The translations under genes were made by a program, and so were the position numbers. Source: Pseudooceanicola marinus (GTDB lineage: Bacteria > Pseudomonadota > Alphaproteobacteria > Rhodobacterales > Rhodobacteraceae). From it: DNA of 64,000 nt. The notes below the pieces were generated by a model that saw only the letters and a program-made list of their open reading frames with translations, was not told the origin of the DNA and made no database searches. Within the stretch, counting starts at the first letter, position 1, and each line of letters opens with the position of its first letter. This document shows positions 34,460-45,655 of this stretch, piece after piece. The stretch is from the NCBI RefSeq assembly GCF_002786295.1, contig NZ_PGTC01000017.1, forward strand, positions 372,001 to 436,000. Reading direction: 5' to 3'.

Positions 34460-35788
34460 TCACTCGTCTTCGAGTTCTTCGACGGCTTTCTGCAGGTCTT
34501 CCTTGGTGGTTTCCACCTCGGACACCTCGGCCAGCTCGAAGACATAGTCGACGACCTTGTCCTCGAAGATCGGCGCGCGCAGCTGCTGTTGCATCTGCGG
34601 GTTCTGCTGAACGAACTCGAAGAACTGGCGTTCCTGGCCCGGGTACTGACGCGCCTGGTTCATGACCGCCTGGGTCATTTCCTGGTCGGTCACTTCGACC
34701 TCGGCCTTCTGACCCAGCTCGGCCAGCAGCAGGCCCAGCTTCACGCGGCGCTCGGCGAGCTTGTTGTGCTCATCCGTCGGCTCGATCTTGTCGTGGTCGT
34801 GGCCCTGGTGATCCGGGTGTTCCTCGTGCCACAGCTGGTGCGCGATCTGGCCGGCTTCGGCCTCCACCAGGCTCGGCGGCAGCTCGAAGGACACGGTTTC
34901 GTCCAGAGCGTCCAGCAGCTTGCGCTTCATGACGGCGCGGGCGGCACCGGCATATTCGGCTTCCAGGCGCTCGGCGATCTGGGCCTTCAGCGCGGCGAGG
35001 TCCTCTGCGCCGAACTTCTTGGCCAGCTCGTCGTCGATCTCGGCGGCCTTCGGGGCCTTCACTTCCTTGATCTTGCACTCGAAGACCGCGGCCTTGCCGG
35101 CCAGGTTCTCGGCGCCGTATTCCTCGGGGAAGGACACTTCGACGTTCTTCTCGTCGCCGGCCTTCACGCCGACCAGCTGTTCCTCGAAACCGGGGATGAA
35201 GCTGTTGGAGCCCAGGACCAGCGGATAGTCCTCGGCGGCACCGCCGTCGAAGGCTTCGCCGTCGATCTTGCCCAGGAAGTCGATGACGACCTGGTCGCCA
35301 TCTTCGGCTGCGCCGTCCTTGGCTTCGAAGTCCTGCGCGGTCTCGGCCAGGTTGGCCAGGGCCTCTTCCACGGCATCGTCACCGGCCTTGGCAACCATCT
35401 TTTCCAGCTTGATGGACTTCAGGTCCACCTCGGGGATCTCCGGCAGCTTCTCGTAGGACATCTCGACGACGACATCGTCGCCCTCTTTCCAGGTCTCGCC
35501 GTCAACCATGTTGACCGCGGGCTGCATGGCGGGCTTGTCGCCGGTCTCTTCGAAGTGGGCGTTCATGGCGCCGTCGACGCTTTCCTGCATCGCTTCGCCC
35601 AGAACCCGCTGGCCGAACTGCTTCTTCAGCAGAGCCATGGGCACCTTGCCCTTGCGGAAGCCCTTCATTTCGACTTCCGGCTGTGCTTCAGCCAGCTTCT
35701 CGTTGACCTTGGCATCCAGCTCATCGGCCGTGAGGGTGATCGTGTAGCCGCGTTTCAGCCCCTCATTCAGGGTCTCGGTGACCTGCAT
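34460..35788 (-). CDS. tig: trigger factor (ribosome-associated chaperone, peptidyl-prolyl isomerase)
   Basis: 442 aa. Start [24 protein letters not shown] at 35788 with GGAAGGACAAGCG upstream; the longer frame to 35878 is not used. Ribosome-binding signature in [17 protein letters not shown], the FKBP-type isomerase domain in the middle ([38 protein letters not shown]), then the helical C-terminal arms ([22 protein letters not shown]). It assists nascent chains at the exit tunnel. Carries its own promoter and terminator. Confidence 0.97.
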   Translation of the reverse strand: MQVTETLNEGLKRGYTITLTADELDAKVNEKLAEAQPEVEMKGFRKGKVPMALLKKQFGQRVLGEAMQESVDGAMNAHFEETGDKPAMQPAVNMVDGETWKEGDDVVVEMSYEKLPEIPEVDLKSIKLEKMVAKAGDDAVEEALANLAETAQDFEAKDGAAEDGDQVVIDFLGKIDGEAFDGGAAEDYPLVLGSNSFIPGFEEQLVGVKAGDEKNVEVSFPEEYGAENLAGKAAVFECKIKEVKAPKAAEIDDELAKKFGAEDLAALKAQIAERLEAEYAGAARAVMKRKLLDALDETVSFELPPSLVEAEAGQIAHQLWHEEHPDHQGHDHDKIEPTDEHNKLAERRVKLGLLLAELGQKAEVEVTDQEMTQAVMNQARQYPGQERQFFEFVQQNPQMQQQLRAPIFEDKVVDYVFELAEVSEVETTKEDLQKAVEELEDE

Positions 35789-35849
35789 CGTCGCTTGTCC
35801 TTCCATACCGGGGGCCGCGTCTCTCGCACGGCCATCGAAATCAGACGCC

Positions 35850-35878
35850 CTTCTATGAGCAGGCCTGCGCCGTTGCAA
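35850..35878 (-). promoter_or_regulatory. predicted tig promoter
   Basis: Minus strand TTGCAA, 17-bp spacer, TAGAAG; 62 bp upstream of the tig ATG. The remaining DNA to 36117 is GC-rich and has no gene I would support. Confidence 0.45.
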
Positions 35879-36117
35879 GGTATAAGGCAGCGGAATCCGC
35901 CTCTCCCGGCGCCTTTCTGCGCTGGGTCGGGCCTTTTGAGTCTGGGTACGGCGGCACGGGGCCCGGCGCGCGGCCCTGGTAGCCGCCCGGCCCCACTGCC
36001 GCAGCGGCCCGGTCGATCGGGACAGCGGTCGCCAAGGCAGATGAGCCGGGTCAAATGCCGGGGGCGGCTCCCCGGGCCGACCTCGGGTCCGGTCCGGGAC
36101 CGGAGGCGCAAGACGGA

Positions 36118-37020
36118 TCAGCCGCTTTCGTAAAGCGTGACCGCCTGGTTCATCTCCCGCAGGGCGACCTCTCCGTGGTAGAGCAACCGCGACAGCTGCT
36201 CCGTCTCCACCGGTCCGCCCTCGGCAATCTCGCGCAGGATCGGGTCCATCCAGTCCCAGATCGCCTGAACCAATTCCAGCTGCATGTCGACCTCGAAGGT
36301 GGGCGGAGGGATGATCCCCTCCCAGGCATTGCCCGCACGCAGCTTGTAGAGGCTGGAGCTGAAGAGGGCCACGGTGGACAGCAGCGCCTTGCGGTCCTCC
36401 TCGGGCGCGATGCCCCGCCCGACCATGCAGGCCTCCTTCAAGGCCTTCATGATCAGCATTCGCTGACGACCCGCGATGTTCAACGCCGTCGCCAGCTCCG
36501 GTGCGATCAGCCCCTCGCCATACAGGCGCTCCATCACACCAACCGAGGCGTTCATCTTCGCCAGGACGGCCGGGTTGCGCGCATGAATGGCCCGCAACGT
36601 GGCACTGCGACCGCGTTCGACGTAGAGCGACACCGCCTGCCCGTAGCCGCCCCAGAGCTCATCCACCAGGGCGAGGCTCTCCAGCACCTCGGGTCGCGTC
36701 TCCACCGGCAGGCCGAGCTCCTCATCCCCGAACCGGAGGCCCCGCAAGGTACGGTCGAAAAGATCATGGGCGGCCTCGGCCCGGGCCAGGGCGTTCTCGG
36801 TCTGCACATCGGAATCGGCCATGCAGGCCAGCATGGCCATGCGCTGCGACAGCATGCGCTGGCGCCCGGCGAGGTTGATCTTGCGCTTAGCGGCCTCCGC
36901 CCCGATCAGCGTCTCCGCCTGCGCTGGCGGCGCGGGCGGCAGCACCACGCCCCCCAGGGCCAGGCAGAGAACGGACAGGACGGCGCAGAGGCGCCGGAAC
37001 GGCAGGGTTGGCATCCTCAT
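36118..37020 (-). CDS. periplasmic protein with two PilJ/NarX-type sensor modules
   Basis: 300 aa. Signal peptide [27 protein letters not shown], cleavage likely after PPAQA. The mature part has two copies of the N-[LI]-A-G-R-Q-R-M-L motif: [20 protein letters not shown] near residue 48 and [20 protein letters not shown] near residue 168. This is the mark of the type IV pili methyl-accepting transducer N-terminal domain (PF13675), which is also in NarX-type sensors and binds small anions in NarX. No membrane anchor after the signal peptide and no kinase or methyl-accepting domain follow. It is probably a stand-alone periplasmic binding or sensor protein. Confidence 0.82.
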   Translation of the reverse strand: MRMPTLPFRRLCAVLSVLCLALGGVVLPPAPPAQAETLIGAEAAKRKINLAGRQRMLSQRMAMLACMADSDVQTENALARAEAAHDLFDRTLRGLRFGDEELGLPVETRPEVLESLALVDELWGGYGQAVSLYVERGRSATLRAIHARNPAVLAKMNASVGVMERLYGEGLIAPELATALNIAGRQRMLIMKALKEACMVGRGIAPEEDRKALLSTVALFSSSLYKLRAGNAWEGIIPPPTFEVDMQLELVQAIWDWMDPILREIAEGGPVETEQLSRLLYHGEVALREMNQAVTLYESG

Positions 37021-37091
37021 TCCCTCGGCTGCGGCAGGATGCCGGCAGAGAACCCCAGCCGGGTGGAGATTTCGTTAAGCCGCGCCGGCCG

Positions 37092-38204
37092 CTAGCGCAG
37101 GAAGGCGCGGAAGCGGAACAGGGCGAAGGCGAAAAGCCCGGTGCCGATGCCCGCCAGTGCCAGAAGCTGTGGCCAGACAACCGACAGCCCCGCGCCGCGG
37201 AACAGGATCGCCTGGGCGAGGATGGCGAAATGGGTATTGGGCGCGGCCAGCATGATCGTCTGGATCACCTCCGGCATCGACTCGCGCGGGGTCATGGTGC
37301 CTGACAGGACCTGCATCGGCAGGAAGACCAGCACCAGCAGCAGCCCGAACTGTGGCATGGAACCTGCCACCGTCGCCAGAAAGATGCCAAGCGCCGTGAT
37401 CGCGTAGAGCTGAAGCGCGGTGCCGAAGATGAACAGCGGCAGCGACCCCGGGATCGGGACCGCCAGCAGCCCCTCCACCACCACCCAGATCGCCAGGGCC
37501 GAGGCCAGCAGCACCACCGCGCCCATCGACCAGATCTTCGCCACCATGATCTCGGTCGCCGTCACCGGCATGACCAGCAGGTGTTCCACCGTACCGTATT
37601 CCCGTTCGCGGATTAGCGCCGCGCCCGTCAGCACGATGCCCAGCATGGTGATCGAGGTGATGACGTCGGAAATCGCGCCGAACCAGCTTTGGCTGAGGTT
37701 CGGGTTGAAGCGCGCGCGCAGCACCAGGTCGGCGGGCATCTGCGGCGCGTCGCGGTGGCGGCTGAGGAATTCGTTCACCTCGTAGGTGACGATGCTTTGC
37801 ACATAGCCGGTGCCGGTGAAGGCCTGGGTCATCCGCGTGGCATCGACGTTCAACTGGATCACCGGCTGCCGCCCGGCCAGCAGGTCGCGCTGGAAATCCG
37901 CCGGGATGGTCAGGGCGAAGGTTTCCAGCCCGGCGTCCATGCGGGCGTCCATCTCGGCGGTGGAGATCATGTTGGGGGCGGTGAAATAGGGCGGATAGAA
38001 GGCCCCGGCGATCCGCGCCGACAGCTGTGACCCGTCCTCGTCGACAATGGCGATGGCCGCCTTGTTCAGCGTCTCGGGCATCGCCTTTGCCGAGGTGTAG
38101 ATCGACAGGGAGAAGGAATAGACGATCAGGATCAGCAGGATCGGATCACGCAGCAGCCCGCGCAATTCCTTGATGCCGAGGTTCCAGACATTGGCCAGCC
38201 GCAT
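37092..38204 (-). CDS. ABC transporter permease (YhhJ/YbhR-like)
   Basis: 370 aa ABC-2 type permease: one N-terminal helix (LRDPILLILIVYSFSLSIYTSA), a large periplasmic region with FALTIPADFQRDLLAGRQPVIQLNVDATRMTQA, then five helices (ITSITMLGIVLTGAALI, VVLLASALAIWVVVEGLL, ...). The REREYGTVEHLLVMPVT motif is typical of this family. It starts 3 bp after the RbbA-like gene, and with it and the HlyD-like gene forms an export system of the YhiI-YhiH-YhhJ kind. Substrate unknown; drugs or toxic metabolites are usual guesses. Confidence 0.9.
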   Translation of the reverse strand: MRLANVWNLGIKELRGLLRDPILLILIVYSFSLSIYTSAKAMPETLNKAAIAIVDEDGSQLSARIAGAFYPPYFTAPNMISTAEMDARMDAGLETFALTIPADFQRDLLAGRQPVIQLNVDATRMTQAFTGTGYVQSIVTYEVNEFLSRHRDAPQMPADLVLRARFNPNLSQSWFGAISDVITSITMLGIVLTGAALIREREYGTVEHLLVMPVTATEIMVAKIWSMGAVVLLASALAIWVVVEGLLAVPIPGSLPLFIFGTALQLYAITALGIFLATVAGSMPQFGLLLVLVFLPMQVLSGTMTPRESMPEVIQTIMLAAPNTHFAILAQAILFRGAGLSVVWPQLLALAGIGTGLFAFALFRFRAFLR

Positions 38205-38207
38205 CGC

Positions 38208-40961
38208 CTATTTCTCCTGTTTGCGCAGCAGCAGAGTGCTGAGCAGGACCATGGTCGGGCCGATCACCGCCAGCGCCAGAACATCCGGCCCCAGAGACGT
38301 CAGGTCCAGCGCCTTGGCGAAGACGCCGCGCGCGATGGTGACGAAATACGACGCCGGGAAGATCTGGGCGATCACCGCCCCGCCCCCTTCCAGCGACGAC
38401 ACCGGGTCGATCATGCCGGAATACTGCACCGAGGGGATCATGGTCAGCAGCGCCGTGGCGAAGATTGCCGCGATCTGACTGCGCATGAAACTGGACATCA
38501 CCAGGCCGAAACCGGTCGAGGCCAGGGTGAACAGCAGCGCCGCCAGCGTCAGCGTCGCGAAGGAGCCGGAGATCGGCACGCCGAAGACGGTGATCGCCGC
38601 CACCACCAGCACCAGGTAGTTCAGCATGGCCACCACCACGTAGGGCAACTGCTTGCCCAGGATGAACTCCAGCCGGGTGACCGGGGTAACGTAGAGATTG
38701 ACGATGGAGCCCATCTCCTTCTCGCGCACCACGCTGAGCGCGGCCAGCATCGCCGGGATCAGCATCAGCAACAGCGGGATGACCGCCGGCACCATGGCCG
38801 AAAGACTGCGCATGTCGGGATTGTAGCGATAGCGCATTTCCAGGTCGAAGGCGCTGGCCACGGCGGCATCGCCGTAGACCTCCCGCGCCTTTTCCTGAAG
38901 ATACCAGGCGTGGATGCCCTGAACGTAGCCGCTGACCGTCTCGGCGCGCATCGGCATGGCGCCATCGATCCAGGCCGCCACGGCCACGTCGCGGCCGCGT
39001 TCCAGATCGGCGGCGAACCCGGGGGGCACCTCGATCGCCAGGCTGATCTCACCCGAGCGCATCCGCTGGTCCATGTCCGCGTAGCTGGTCAGGTCGGGCC
39101 GCTGGAGGAAATAGCGCGAGCCGGCGATCTGCTGCACGTAGTCGCGGCTGGTGACGGTATTGTCCCGATCCAGCACGGCGAAGGTCAGATCCTCCACATC
39201 CATGTTGATGCCGTAGCCCACCACGAACATCAGCAGGACGGAGCCGAGTACGGCCATGGCGGCGCGGATGCGGTCGCGCGCCAGTTCCAGCGCCTCGCGC
39301 CGCGCATAGGAAAACATCCGACCCAGGCTGAAATGGCGCTGCACCCCGCCGCGCGCGGCATGCAGCGGCAAAGCCTCAGAGGCGTCCTGCGGCGCGGGAT
39401 CGGCGCCACTGGCGGTGGTCAGATGGCCGATGAAGGCCTCCTCCAGGGTCTTGGCGCCCGCCCCTTGGCGGATGCCCTCCGGCGTGTCGCTGACCAGCAC
39501 GCGCCCTGCGTGCATCAGCGAGATCCGATCACAGCGCTCCGCCTCGTTCATGAAGTGCGTCGAGATGAAGATCGTCACCCCGTCGCCGCGCGACAGGTCC
39601 GACAGGATCTGCCAGAAATGATCCCGTGCCACCGGATCGACGCCCGAGGTCGGCTCATCCAGGATCAGGATGTCGGGGGCGTGGATCATCGCGGTGGCCA
39701 GCGACATGCGCTGCCGGATCCCGAGGGGCAGACCGTCAGGATAGCTGTCGCCCACGCTTTGCAGGTCGAACCGCTGCAGCATTTCCTCGACCCGCTCGGG
39801 GATGTCCTCGGGTGGCAGGGCGTAGAGCTTGCCATGCAGTTCCAGGTTCTGCCGCACCGTCAGTTCGCGGTAGAGCGAAAAGGCCTGGCTCATGTAGCCG
39901 ATGCGCCGCCGCGTGGTCAGATCCCCCGCCTCCAGCGGCTCGCCAAACAGCTCCGCCTTGCCCTCGCTGGGGGCCAGCAGGCCGGTCAGCATTTTCATCG
40001 TCGTGGTCTTGCCGCAGCCGTTGGAGCCCAGGAAACCGAAGATCTCGCCCTTGGGAATGCGGAAGCTGACATCCTCGACGGCGGTGAAATCGCCAAAGCG
40101 CATGGTCAGGTGTTCGGCCTCGATGGCATAGCCCGCGTCGTCGCCCGCGCGCGGCGGGATCGTCACCGTGTGATGCGCCCCGCGCAGGGCCTCCGGCAGC
40201 AAGGCGATGAAGGCGCCGTCCAGATCCGCCTCGCCGGTCCGCTCCAGCAGGGCCTGGGGCGTGCCGGTGGCCAGCACCCGGCCGTCGTGCATGGCACATA
40301 GCCAGTCAAAACGCGCGGCCTCTTCCATGTAGGCGGTGGCGACGATGACGCTCATCCCCGGGCGGCGGGCGCGGATCACGTCGATCAGATCCCAGAACTG
40401 GCGGCGGGACAGCGGATCGACGCCCGTGGTCGGCTCATCCAGGATCAGCAGATCCGGGTCGTGGATCAGGGCGCAGCACAGGCCCAGCTTCTGCTTCATC
40501 CCACCCGATAGCTTGCCCGCCGGACGATCGCGGAAGGGCGCAAGGCCGGTGGCGCGCAACAGCTCGTCGATGCGCGCCTCACGTTCTGCGCGGTCAAGGC
40601 CGAAGAGACGGCCGAAGAAATCCACGTTCTCGAAAACCGACAGCGTGGCGTAGAGGTTTCGTCCAAGCCCCTGGGGCATATAGGCAATTCGCGGGCAAGA
40701 GCGGCTGCGATGGGACCGCTTGCGCATGTCGCCCTCCAGCACCCGCAGATGACCGTCCTGCATGCGGCGGGCGCCGGCGACCAGCGACAGCAGGCTGGAT
40801 TTGCCCACGCCATCGGGCCCGATCAGCCCGGCCATGACACCGGCAGGAATATCCAGGGTGATGTCGCGCAGCGCCTGCGTCCGCCCGTAGGCCAGGCTGA
40901 CGCCCTGCAATTGCACCACCGGGGGCGACGTCCCCGCGCCCGCCACAGGGGGCTGGGTCAT
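38208..40961 (-). CDS. RbbA/YhiH-like ABC protein: two ATPase domains fused to a permease
   Basis: 917 aa. Two complete nucleotide-binding domains: first with Walker [12 protein letters not shown], signature [12 protein letters not shown] and Walker [13 protein letters not shown]; second with [14 protein letters not shown] and [20 protein letters not shown]. From about residue 560 to the end is an ABC-2 permease with a first helix ([19 protein letters not shown]), periplasmic segment and C-terminal helices ending [15 protein letters not shown]. This is the domain order of E. coli RbbA (YhiH). In the second domain the signature is the divergent [12 protein letters not shown]. The start overlaps the HlyD-like stop by 4 bp. 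Confidence 0.93.
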   Translation of the reverse strand: MTQPPVAGAGTSPPVVQLQGVSLAYGRTQALRDITLDIPAGVMAGLIGPDGVGKSSLLSLVAGARRMQDGHLRVLEGDMRKRSHRSRSCPRIAYMPQGLGRNLYATLSVFENVDFFGRLFGLDRAEREARIDELLRATGLAPFRDRPAGKLSGGMKQKLGLCCALIHDPDLLILDEPTTGVDPLSRRQFWDLIDVIRARRPGMSVIVATAYMEEAARFDWLCAMHDGRVLATGTPQALLERTGEADLDGAFIALLPEALRGAHHTVTIPPRAGDDAGYAIEAEHLTMRFGDFTAVEDVSFRIPKGEIFGFLGSNGCGKTTTMKMLTGLLAPSEGKAELFGEPLEAGDLTTRRRIGYMSQAFSLYRELTVRQNLELHGKLYALPPEDIPERVEEMLQRFDLQSVGDSYPDGLPLGIRQRMSLATAMIHAPDILILDEPTSGVDPVARDHFWQILSDLSRGDGVTIFISTHFMNEAERCDRISLMHAGRVLVSDTPEGIRQGAGAKTLEEAFIGHLTTASGADPAPQDASEALPLHAARGGVQRHFSLGRMFSYARREALELARDRIRAAMAVLGSVLLMFVVGYGINMDVEDLTFAVLDRDNTVTSRDYVQQIAGSRYFLQRPDLTSYADMDQRMRSGEISLAIEVPPGFAADLERGRDVAVAAWIDGAMPMRAETVSGYVQGIHAWYLQEKAREVYGDAAVASAFDLEMRYRYNPDMRSLSAMVPAVIPLLLMLIPAMLAALSVVREKEMGSIVNLYVTPVTRLEFILGKQLPYVVVAMLNYLVLVVAAITVFGVPISGSFATLTLAALLFTLASTGFGLVMSSFMRSQIAAIFATALLTMIPSVQYSGMIDPVSSLEGGGAVIAQIFPASYFVTIARGVFAKALDLTSLGPDVLALAVIGPTMVLLSTLLLRKQEK

Positions 40962-42073
40962 TGCCCGTCCCCGCCGGCCAGGCCGGTGGCGTCATCAGCG
41001 CGGTGGTCGGGCACCAGGGGCGGCAGATCGGCCGGCCAGTCGGCCTGCGGATCGACACGCACATAGGTCACGCCCGGCAGGCCGGTCTTCACGAACTCGC
41101 TGTATTCGTTCAGCAGATCCACATCGACCTTGGCGCGCACACGGAACATCAGCTTCTCGCGCTCGATCTCGGTCTCGACCGTCTTCGGGGTGAATTGCGC
41201 CACGTCCGCGACGAAGGAAATGGTGGCAGGTACGGAGTAGTTCGGCACCGCGTCCAGCAGGATCCGTGCCTCCGTCTCCAGGCCGATCCGGCCCGCCTGC
41301 GCCGTGGGCAGGAAGAAGGACATGTAGACGTCGCTCAAATCCACCATGTTGATGACGCGCCCCCCGGCGGCCACGATCTCGCCCTCGCGCGCCACAAGAT
41401 ACTGCACGCGCCCGTCGCGCGGGGCGACCAGATCGTTATCCTCGATCTGCACCTGGATCAGGTCGATCTGCGCCTGTGCGGCCTCAACGGCGGCCTGGGC
41501 ATCGACGACGGCGGCCTGGGCGGAGTTGATTCCCGCCTCGGCGGCGGCGGACTGGGCCTCGGAGGCAGCAATGGCGGCCTTGGCGCTCAGTGCCGCGGCG
41601 CGGGCACTGTCCAGCGTCGCATCCGAGACGGTGGCGTTCTGTGCCAGAACCTCGGTGCGTTCGTATTGTTTCTGCGCCGCGTCATAAGAGGCCTGCGCCT
41701 CCTCGATCTGGGCATCCGCCGCGCGCTTCTCGGCCTCGGCCTGACGCACCCGGATGCGGGCGCTGTCGACGCTCAGTTCGGCGCGGGTCAACTGCGCCTC
41801 GGCCTGTTTCAGGGAGGCCTCCAGCTGGCGGCTGTCGAGACGCGCCAGCAGCTGCCCCTCGCTGACCAGTTCACCTTCGTTCACCAGGATTTCCGCGATA
41901 CGTCCCGGGGCCTTGGCGGCTACGTCGATCTCCACCGCCTCCAGCCGGCCATTGCCCTGGGCAATGCCGGGCGTGGCATCGGTGCCGTTCAGATCTGTCC
42001 AAAGGACATAGGCCACGACCGCCGCGACGACGGCGAGACCCGGGATCAGGAATTTCGAGGAAGACTTCGCCAT
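40958..42073 (-). CDS. HlyD-family periplasmic adaptor (YhiI/YbhG-like)
   Basis: 371 aa membrane-fusion protein. One N-terminal membrane anchor ([18 protein letters not shown]), lipoyl-like half motif [22 protein letters not shown], a long Ala/Gln-rich coiled-coil hairpin (about 110-210, for example [34 protein letters not shown] split over two helices), the second lipoyl half [23 protein letters not shown], and a beta barrel. ATG 42073 follows AAAGGATCTCCCC; a longer frame to 42130 is not used. First gene of the three-gene export operon. Confidence 0.93.
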   Translation of the reverse strand: MAKSSSKFLIPGLAVVAAVVAYVLWTDLNGTDATPGIAQGNGRLEAVEIDVAAKAPGRIAEILVNEGELVSEGQLLARLDSRQLEASLKQAEAQLTRAELSVDSARIRVRQAEAEKRAADAQIEEAQASYDAAQKQYERTEVLAQNATVSDATLDSARAAALSAKAAIAASEAQSAAAEAGINSAQAAVVDAQAAVEAAQAQIDLIQVQIEDNDLVAPRDGRVQYLVAREGEIVAAGGRVINMVDLSDVYMSFFLPTAQAGRIGLETEARILLDAVPNYSVPATISFVADVAQFTPKTVETEIEREKLMFRVRAKVDVDLLNEYSEFVKTGLPGVTYVRVDPQADWPADLPPLVPDHRADDATGLAGGDGQ

Positions 42074-42194
42074 GGGGAGATCCTTTGCAGCGCGACGTGC
42101 GCTCAGCCTAGCGCCTCTGCATTGCAGCATTCAACCGCGCAGGGGGTCGCAGGGGCAGATTTCCAAACCGCGCAGTTCAGCGTCCTGCCCCGGA

Positions 42195-43118
42195 TCAGCC
42201 CCCCGGCGCAGGTCGCTCCCCGGCCTCCCAGTCGGCCAGCAGGCGGCGCAGCTCCCGCAGGAAGATCCGCGCGGCGGAGCCCGCCTGTACCGGCCCGAGT
42301 GTCATGGCGTAGATGTCGAAGATCACCTCGGGTGCCAGGTCCAGCACCTCGAAGCCGGAGGTGTTCTGGAAGTGGATGGTGAACTCGTCCGCCAGGGAGG
42401 CAGTTTCCAGCGCCTGGCACAGCGGCGGCACCAGGCTGAGGGAATTGACCGTCACCTGGGCGGAGAAATCCAAGTCATGCCCGGCCAGCGCCTGGGCCAA
42501 CACCTTGCCGACCGGTCCGCGCAGGGTCGACCCCAGCAGGGAAACGCCCGACAGGTCCTCCACCGGGACCGGCCCTGGCCCTGCCAGCGGGCTGCCCGGC
42601 GGCACCAGCAGGCGCAGCCGTCCCTGCCCCAGCCGTTCCAGCCGCACGTCCTCGGCTTGCACGCGGCCCGCGACGATGCACAGGTCCACCTGACCCGCGC
42701 GCAGCGCCGCCAGCTGTTGCGCCAGGGTGCCCACGTCCAGCGTCATCGCAAGCCCCGGCAGGGCCTCCAGCGCATGGGCCACGGAGCGGGGCACGAAATG
42801 TGGGGTCAGCATATTCACCGTCATCAGCGACAGGGTCTGCCCCTCGCCCTGGCGCAGGGCCTCGATGCGATTCTCCAGCCGGGTGACGCCATCGAAGAGA
42901 AAGCGGCTTTCGCCGTAGATTGCGTCGGCCTCCGCCGTGGGCATCACCCGCCCCTTGTCCAGGACGAACAGCGACAGACCCAGCGCCGCCTCGAAATCGC
43001 GCAGGTGGCGCGACACCGTGGGCTGCGACAAACGCAATGACCGGGCGGCCGCCGAGATGGAGTCGTTTTCATAGACCGCGCAGAAAACCTGCAACCTTTG
43101 CAAGGTGATAGGTCGCAT
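42195..43118 (-). CDS. LysR family transcriptional regulator
   Basis: 307 aa. N-terminal winged HTH (LQRLQVFCAVYENDSISAAARSLRLSQPTVSRHLRDFEAALG) and a periplasmic-binding-protein-like effector domain (LSLMTVNMLTPHFVPRSVA, VGTLAQQLAALRAGQVDLCIVAG). ATG 43118 with RBS AGGAGG spaced 9 nt. It is divergent from the TRAP transporter operon, and the gap has a LysR-type dyad (43153-43173), so it most likely controls that operon and itself. Confidence 0.93.
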   Translation of the reverse strand: MRPITLQRLQVFCAVYENDSISAAARSLRLSQPTVSRHLRDFEAALGLSLFVLDKGRVMPTAEADAIYGESRFLFDGVTRLENRIEALRQGEGQTLSLMTVNMLTPHFVPRSVAHALEALPGLAMTLDVGTLAQQLAALRAGQVDLCIVAGRVQAEDVRLERLGQGRLRLLVPPGSPLAGPGPVPVEDLSGVSLLGSTLRGPVGKVLAQALAGHDLDFSAQVTVNSLSLVPPLCQALETASLADEFTIHFQNTSGFEVLDLAPEVIFDIYAMTLGPVQAGSAARIFLRELRRLLADWEAGERPAPGG

Positions 43119-43152
43119 CCCCGGACGCCTCCTAAAGATGTTTTTCCAAAAT

Positions 43153-43173
43153 CCTATAGAAGAATACTATGGG
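43153..43173. promoter_or_regulatory. LysR-type operator dyad
   Basis: CCTATAG, 7-bp spacer, CTATGGG: includes a perfect ATAG-N7-CTAT core, the T-N11-A pattern of LysR sites. It lies 34 bp before the LysR start and about 130 bp before the dctM start. Confidence 0.65.
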
Positions 43174-43301
43174 TAGACCAAATCTTTTCTATTTTCCGAC
43201 GGCGGGTCCTGGGCAAGCTTACCTCCCAGACAGAGGGCGCCGACAGAGCGCCCGCAACGCGCCCCGCGACCACCGGGGCCAGGGAACGACAGGGACGCGA
43301 C

Positions 43302-44588
43302 GTGCCAGCCGCCATCATACTCGCCTTCACCACGCTTGCGCTGCTTGCGGGATCGGCCATCGCCTATGTCATAGGCGCCTCGGCGATCCTGACCTTCATC
43401 GCCGCCGGGCGCGAAAGCTTCATGGCCGTGCTGCCCCAGCGCCTGTTCAGCCAGCTGGACAGCTTCGCCTTCCTGGCCATGCCGCTGTTCATCTTCGCCG
43501 GTGACCTGATGAACCGGGGCGGCCTGGCCTCGGCGCTGATCGACTTCTGCATGAGCTTTCTCGGGCGCCTGAAGGGGGGCCTGGGCCATGTGAACGTCGC
43601 CACCTCGGTCTTCTTCGCCGGCGTCTCGGGCTCCGCCGTCAGCGACGCCGCCGCCCTTGGCAATTCGCTGGTGCCGGAGATGCGGCGCCGGGGCTATTCG
43701 CTGGATTATGCCGCGGCGATCACCGGGGCCTCCTCGATCATCGGGCCGATCATCCCGCCCAGCTCGATCCTGATCTTCTACGGCGCGCTGATGGAAACCA
43801 ATGTCACCACGCTGTTTGCCGCCGGTATCGTGCCGGGCCTCTTGCTGGCCGCGATGCTGATGGCGATGAATGCCTTCTACGCCTGGCGCGACGACCATCC
43901 CGGCGGCAAGGGCGCCGAGGTGCCGCGCTTCTTCCCCTCGCTGATCCGTGCGCTGCCGGCGATGCTGCTGCCGATCATCATCCTGGGCGGTACGCTCTTC
44001 GGCTTCATGACGCCCGCGGAGGCCGCAGCGGTGGCGGTCATCGCGGCGCTTGTCATCGGCGTGGGCTACGGCAAGCTGGGCTGGCGCGACATCGGTGCCA
44101 GCCTGGAACGGACCGGGGTGATGCTGGGCGGACTCTTCATCATCCTTTGTGCCATCTCGACCTTCAGCTACCTGGCCGCCCTGCTGCAATGGCCGCAGGC
44201 GATCCAGGCGGTGATCGAGGGCTGGGGCCTTGGCCCGATCCAGTACCTGATGCTGATCAACGTGATCTTCCTCTGCGCCGGCATGGTGATGGACGTGAAG
44301 GCCGCCGTCGCCCTCTTCGCGCCGATCTTCGTTCCCGTGGCCCTGGCCATGGGCGTGGACCCCGTCCACCTCGGCATCGTCATCTGTTTCAATATCACCA
44401 TCGGGCTGCTGTCGCCGCCCCTTGGTGGTGTCCTGCTGATCCTCGCGACCACGGTAAAGATGGACTACTGGCGCCTGATGCGCGCCACCTTTCCCTTCTT
44501 CCTGGCCGAGGTCGTGTTGCTGATCGTGCTGACCTACATGCCCGATCTGACCCTGGCCCTGCCCCGCGCCCTGGGGCTGGCCCAATAA
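43302..44588 (+). CDS. TRAP transporter large permease, DctM type
   Basis: 428 aa from a GTG at 43302 (AGGGA motifs 9-15 nt upstream), which gives the family's usual length; the frame is open to 43098 but that overlaps the LysR gene. About 12 membrane helices; typical DctM stretches are FAFLAMPLFIFAGDLM, TSVFFAGVSGSAVSDAAALG, GASSIIGPIIPPSSILIFYGAL, MTPAEAAAVAVIAAL, and FNITIGLLSPPLGGVLLI. It imports small organic acids with Na+ in concert with the P and Q subunits encoded downstream. Confidence 0.92.
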   Translation: MPAAIILAFTTLALLAGSAIAYVIGASAILTFIAAGRESFMAVLPQRLFSQLDSFAFLAMPLFIFAGDLMNRGGLASALIDFCMSFLGRLKGGLGHVNVATSVFFAGVSGSAVSDAAALGNSLVPEMRRRGYSLDYAAAITGASSIIGPIIPPSSILIFYGALMETNVTTLFAAGIVPGLLLAAMLMAMNAFYAWRDDHPGGKGAEVPRFFPSLIRALPAMLLPIIILGGTLFGFMTPAEAAAVAVIAALVIGVGYGKLGWRDIGASLERTGVMLGGLFIILCAISTFSYLAALLQWPQAIQAVIEGWGLGPIQYLMLINVIFLCAGMVMDVKAAVALFAPIFVPVALAMGVDPVHLGIVICFNITIGLLSPPLGGVLLILATTVKMDYWRLMRATFPFFLAEVVLLIVLTYMPDLTLALPRALGLAQ

Positions 44589-44646
44589 CCCGAAGATCCC
44601 GTCTGCCGCCAAACCAACAACAGACAGACCAACAGAGGAGCCCCCA

Positions 44647-45630
44647 ATGACCTTTCTCAAAGCCACTCTCGGCGCCAGCGTCCTGGCCCTGATCGCCGCC
44701 ACCGCCCAGGCCAGCGAAGTGAAGATCGCCATGAACGGCGTCGACGATCCCGAAACCAATGCCGAGGCGGCCTTCGCCCACGGCTTCGCCGATGCGCTGG
44801 AGGGCAGTGAGTTCGACGTCTCGATCTTCCCCTCGGGCACTCTGGGTTCCGAAGATGAACGCTTCGACCAGGTAGCTCAGGGCCTGGTGGAGGTGAACCT
44901 GGCCACGGTGTCGACCACCTACGGCATGTCACCACTGGTCAAGGGCGTCGCCCTGCCCTTCTTCTTCGCCGACAACGAGGAATTCGACGCGATCATCAAC
45001 GACACCGCCATCCTGGAGGAGATGAACGCGCCCCTGGTCGAGAACGGCGTGCGCATCGTCGCCTTCAACTACATCGGCTCCTCCATTGGGATCCATAACG
45101 CGAAGAAGCCCATCGCCACGGTCGAGGACATGAGCGACCTGCGCTTCCGCGCACTGAACAAGGAACAGCTGGCCTTCCAGGAAGCCCTGGGCGCCACCGG
45201 CACCATCGTCGCCTGGTCGGAGGTGGCCAATGCCATTCAGACCGGCGTCGCCGACGGCTATTTCAACGCGCCCAACAGCGCCATCCGTACGGGCCACACC
45301 GACTTCCTGACCCATTTCACCCCCGCCGGGATCTCTCCCTCGACCCGCGTCGCGCTGATCTCCGAAGACTGGTACGCCAACCTGTCGGACGAGGAGAAGG
45401 CCGAGATCGACGCCGCCATCGACGCGGGCATCGAGGCCAACCGCGCCTGGGTCGCCGACTGGTCCGTGTCGGTGCGCGAAAAGCACGAAGGCCTGGGCGT
45501 GACCTACACCGAGTTGGCCGAGGGCGAGCGCGAGAAGATGGCAGACCTGTCGGAAACCGTCTGGGAAAGCACCATGACGGCTGAGGACCTGGCGGCCTGG
45601 AAAGACGCCAAGGCCACGGTCACCGAGTAA
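44647..45630 (+). CDS. TRAP transporter substrate-binding protein, DctP type
   Basis: 327 aa. Signal peptide MTFLKATLGASVLALIAATAQA. Mature DctP fold: FDVSIFPSGTLGSEDERFDQVAQGLVEV, the ligand-Arg region in DMSDLRFRALNKEQLAFQEALGA, and AIQTGVADGYFNAPNSAI. The ATG at 44647 follows AACAGAGGAGCCCCCA. It comes second in the operon, after the large permease and before the small one. The adjacent D-aminoacylase-like gene suggests an N-acylated amino acid or related carboxylate as the ligand, which is inference. Confidence 0.92.
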   Translation: MTFLKATLGASVLALIAATAQASEVKIAMNGVDDPETNAEAAFAHGFADALEGSEFDVSIFPSGTLGSEDERFDQVAQGLVEVNLATVSTTYGMSPLVKGVALPFFFADNEEFDAIINDTAILEEMNAPLVENGVRIVAFNYIGSSIGIHNAKKPIATVEDMSDLRFRALNKEQLAFQEALGATGTIVAWSEVANAIQTGVADGYFNAPNSAIRTGHTDFLTHFTPAGISPSTRVALISEDWYANLSDEEKAEIDAAIDAGIEANRAWVADWSVSVREKHEGLGVTYTELAEGEREKMADLSETVWESTMTAEDLAAWKDAKATVTE

Positions 45631-45655
45631 GCGACAGCAAAAGAGGACGGCTCCC

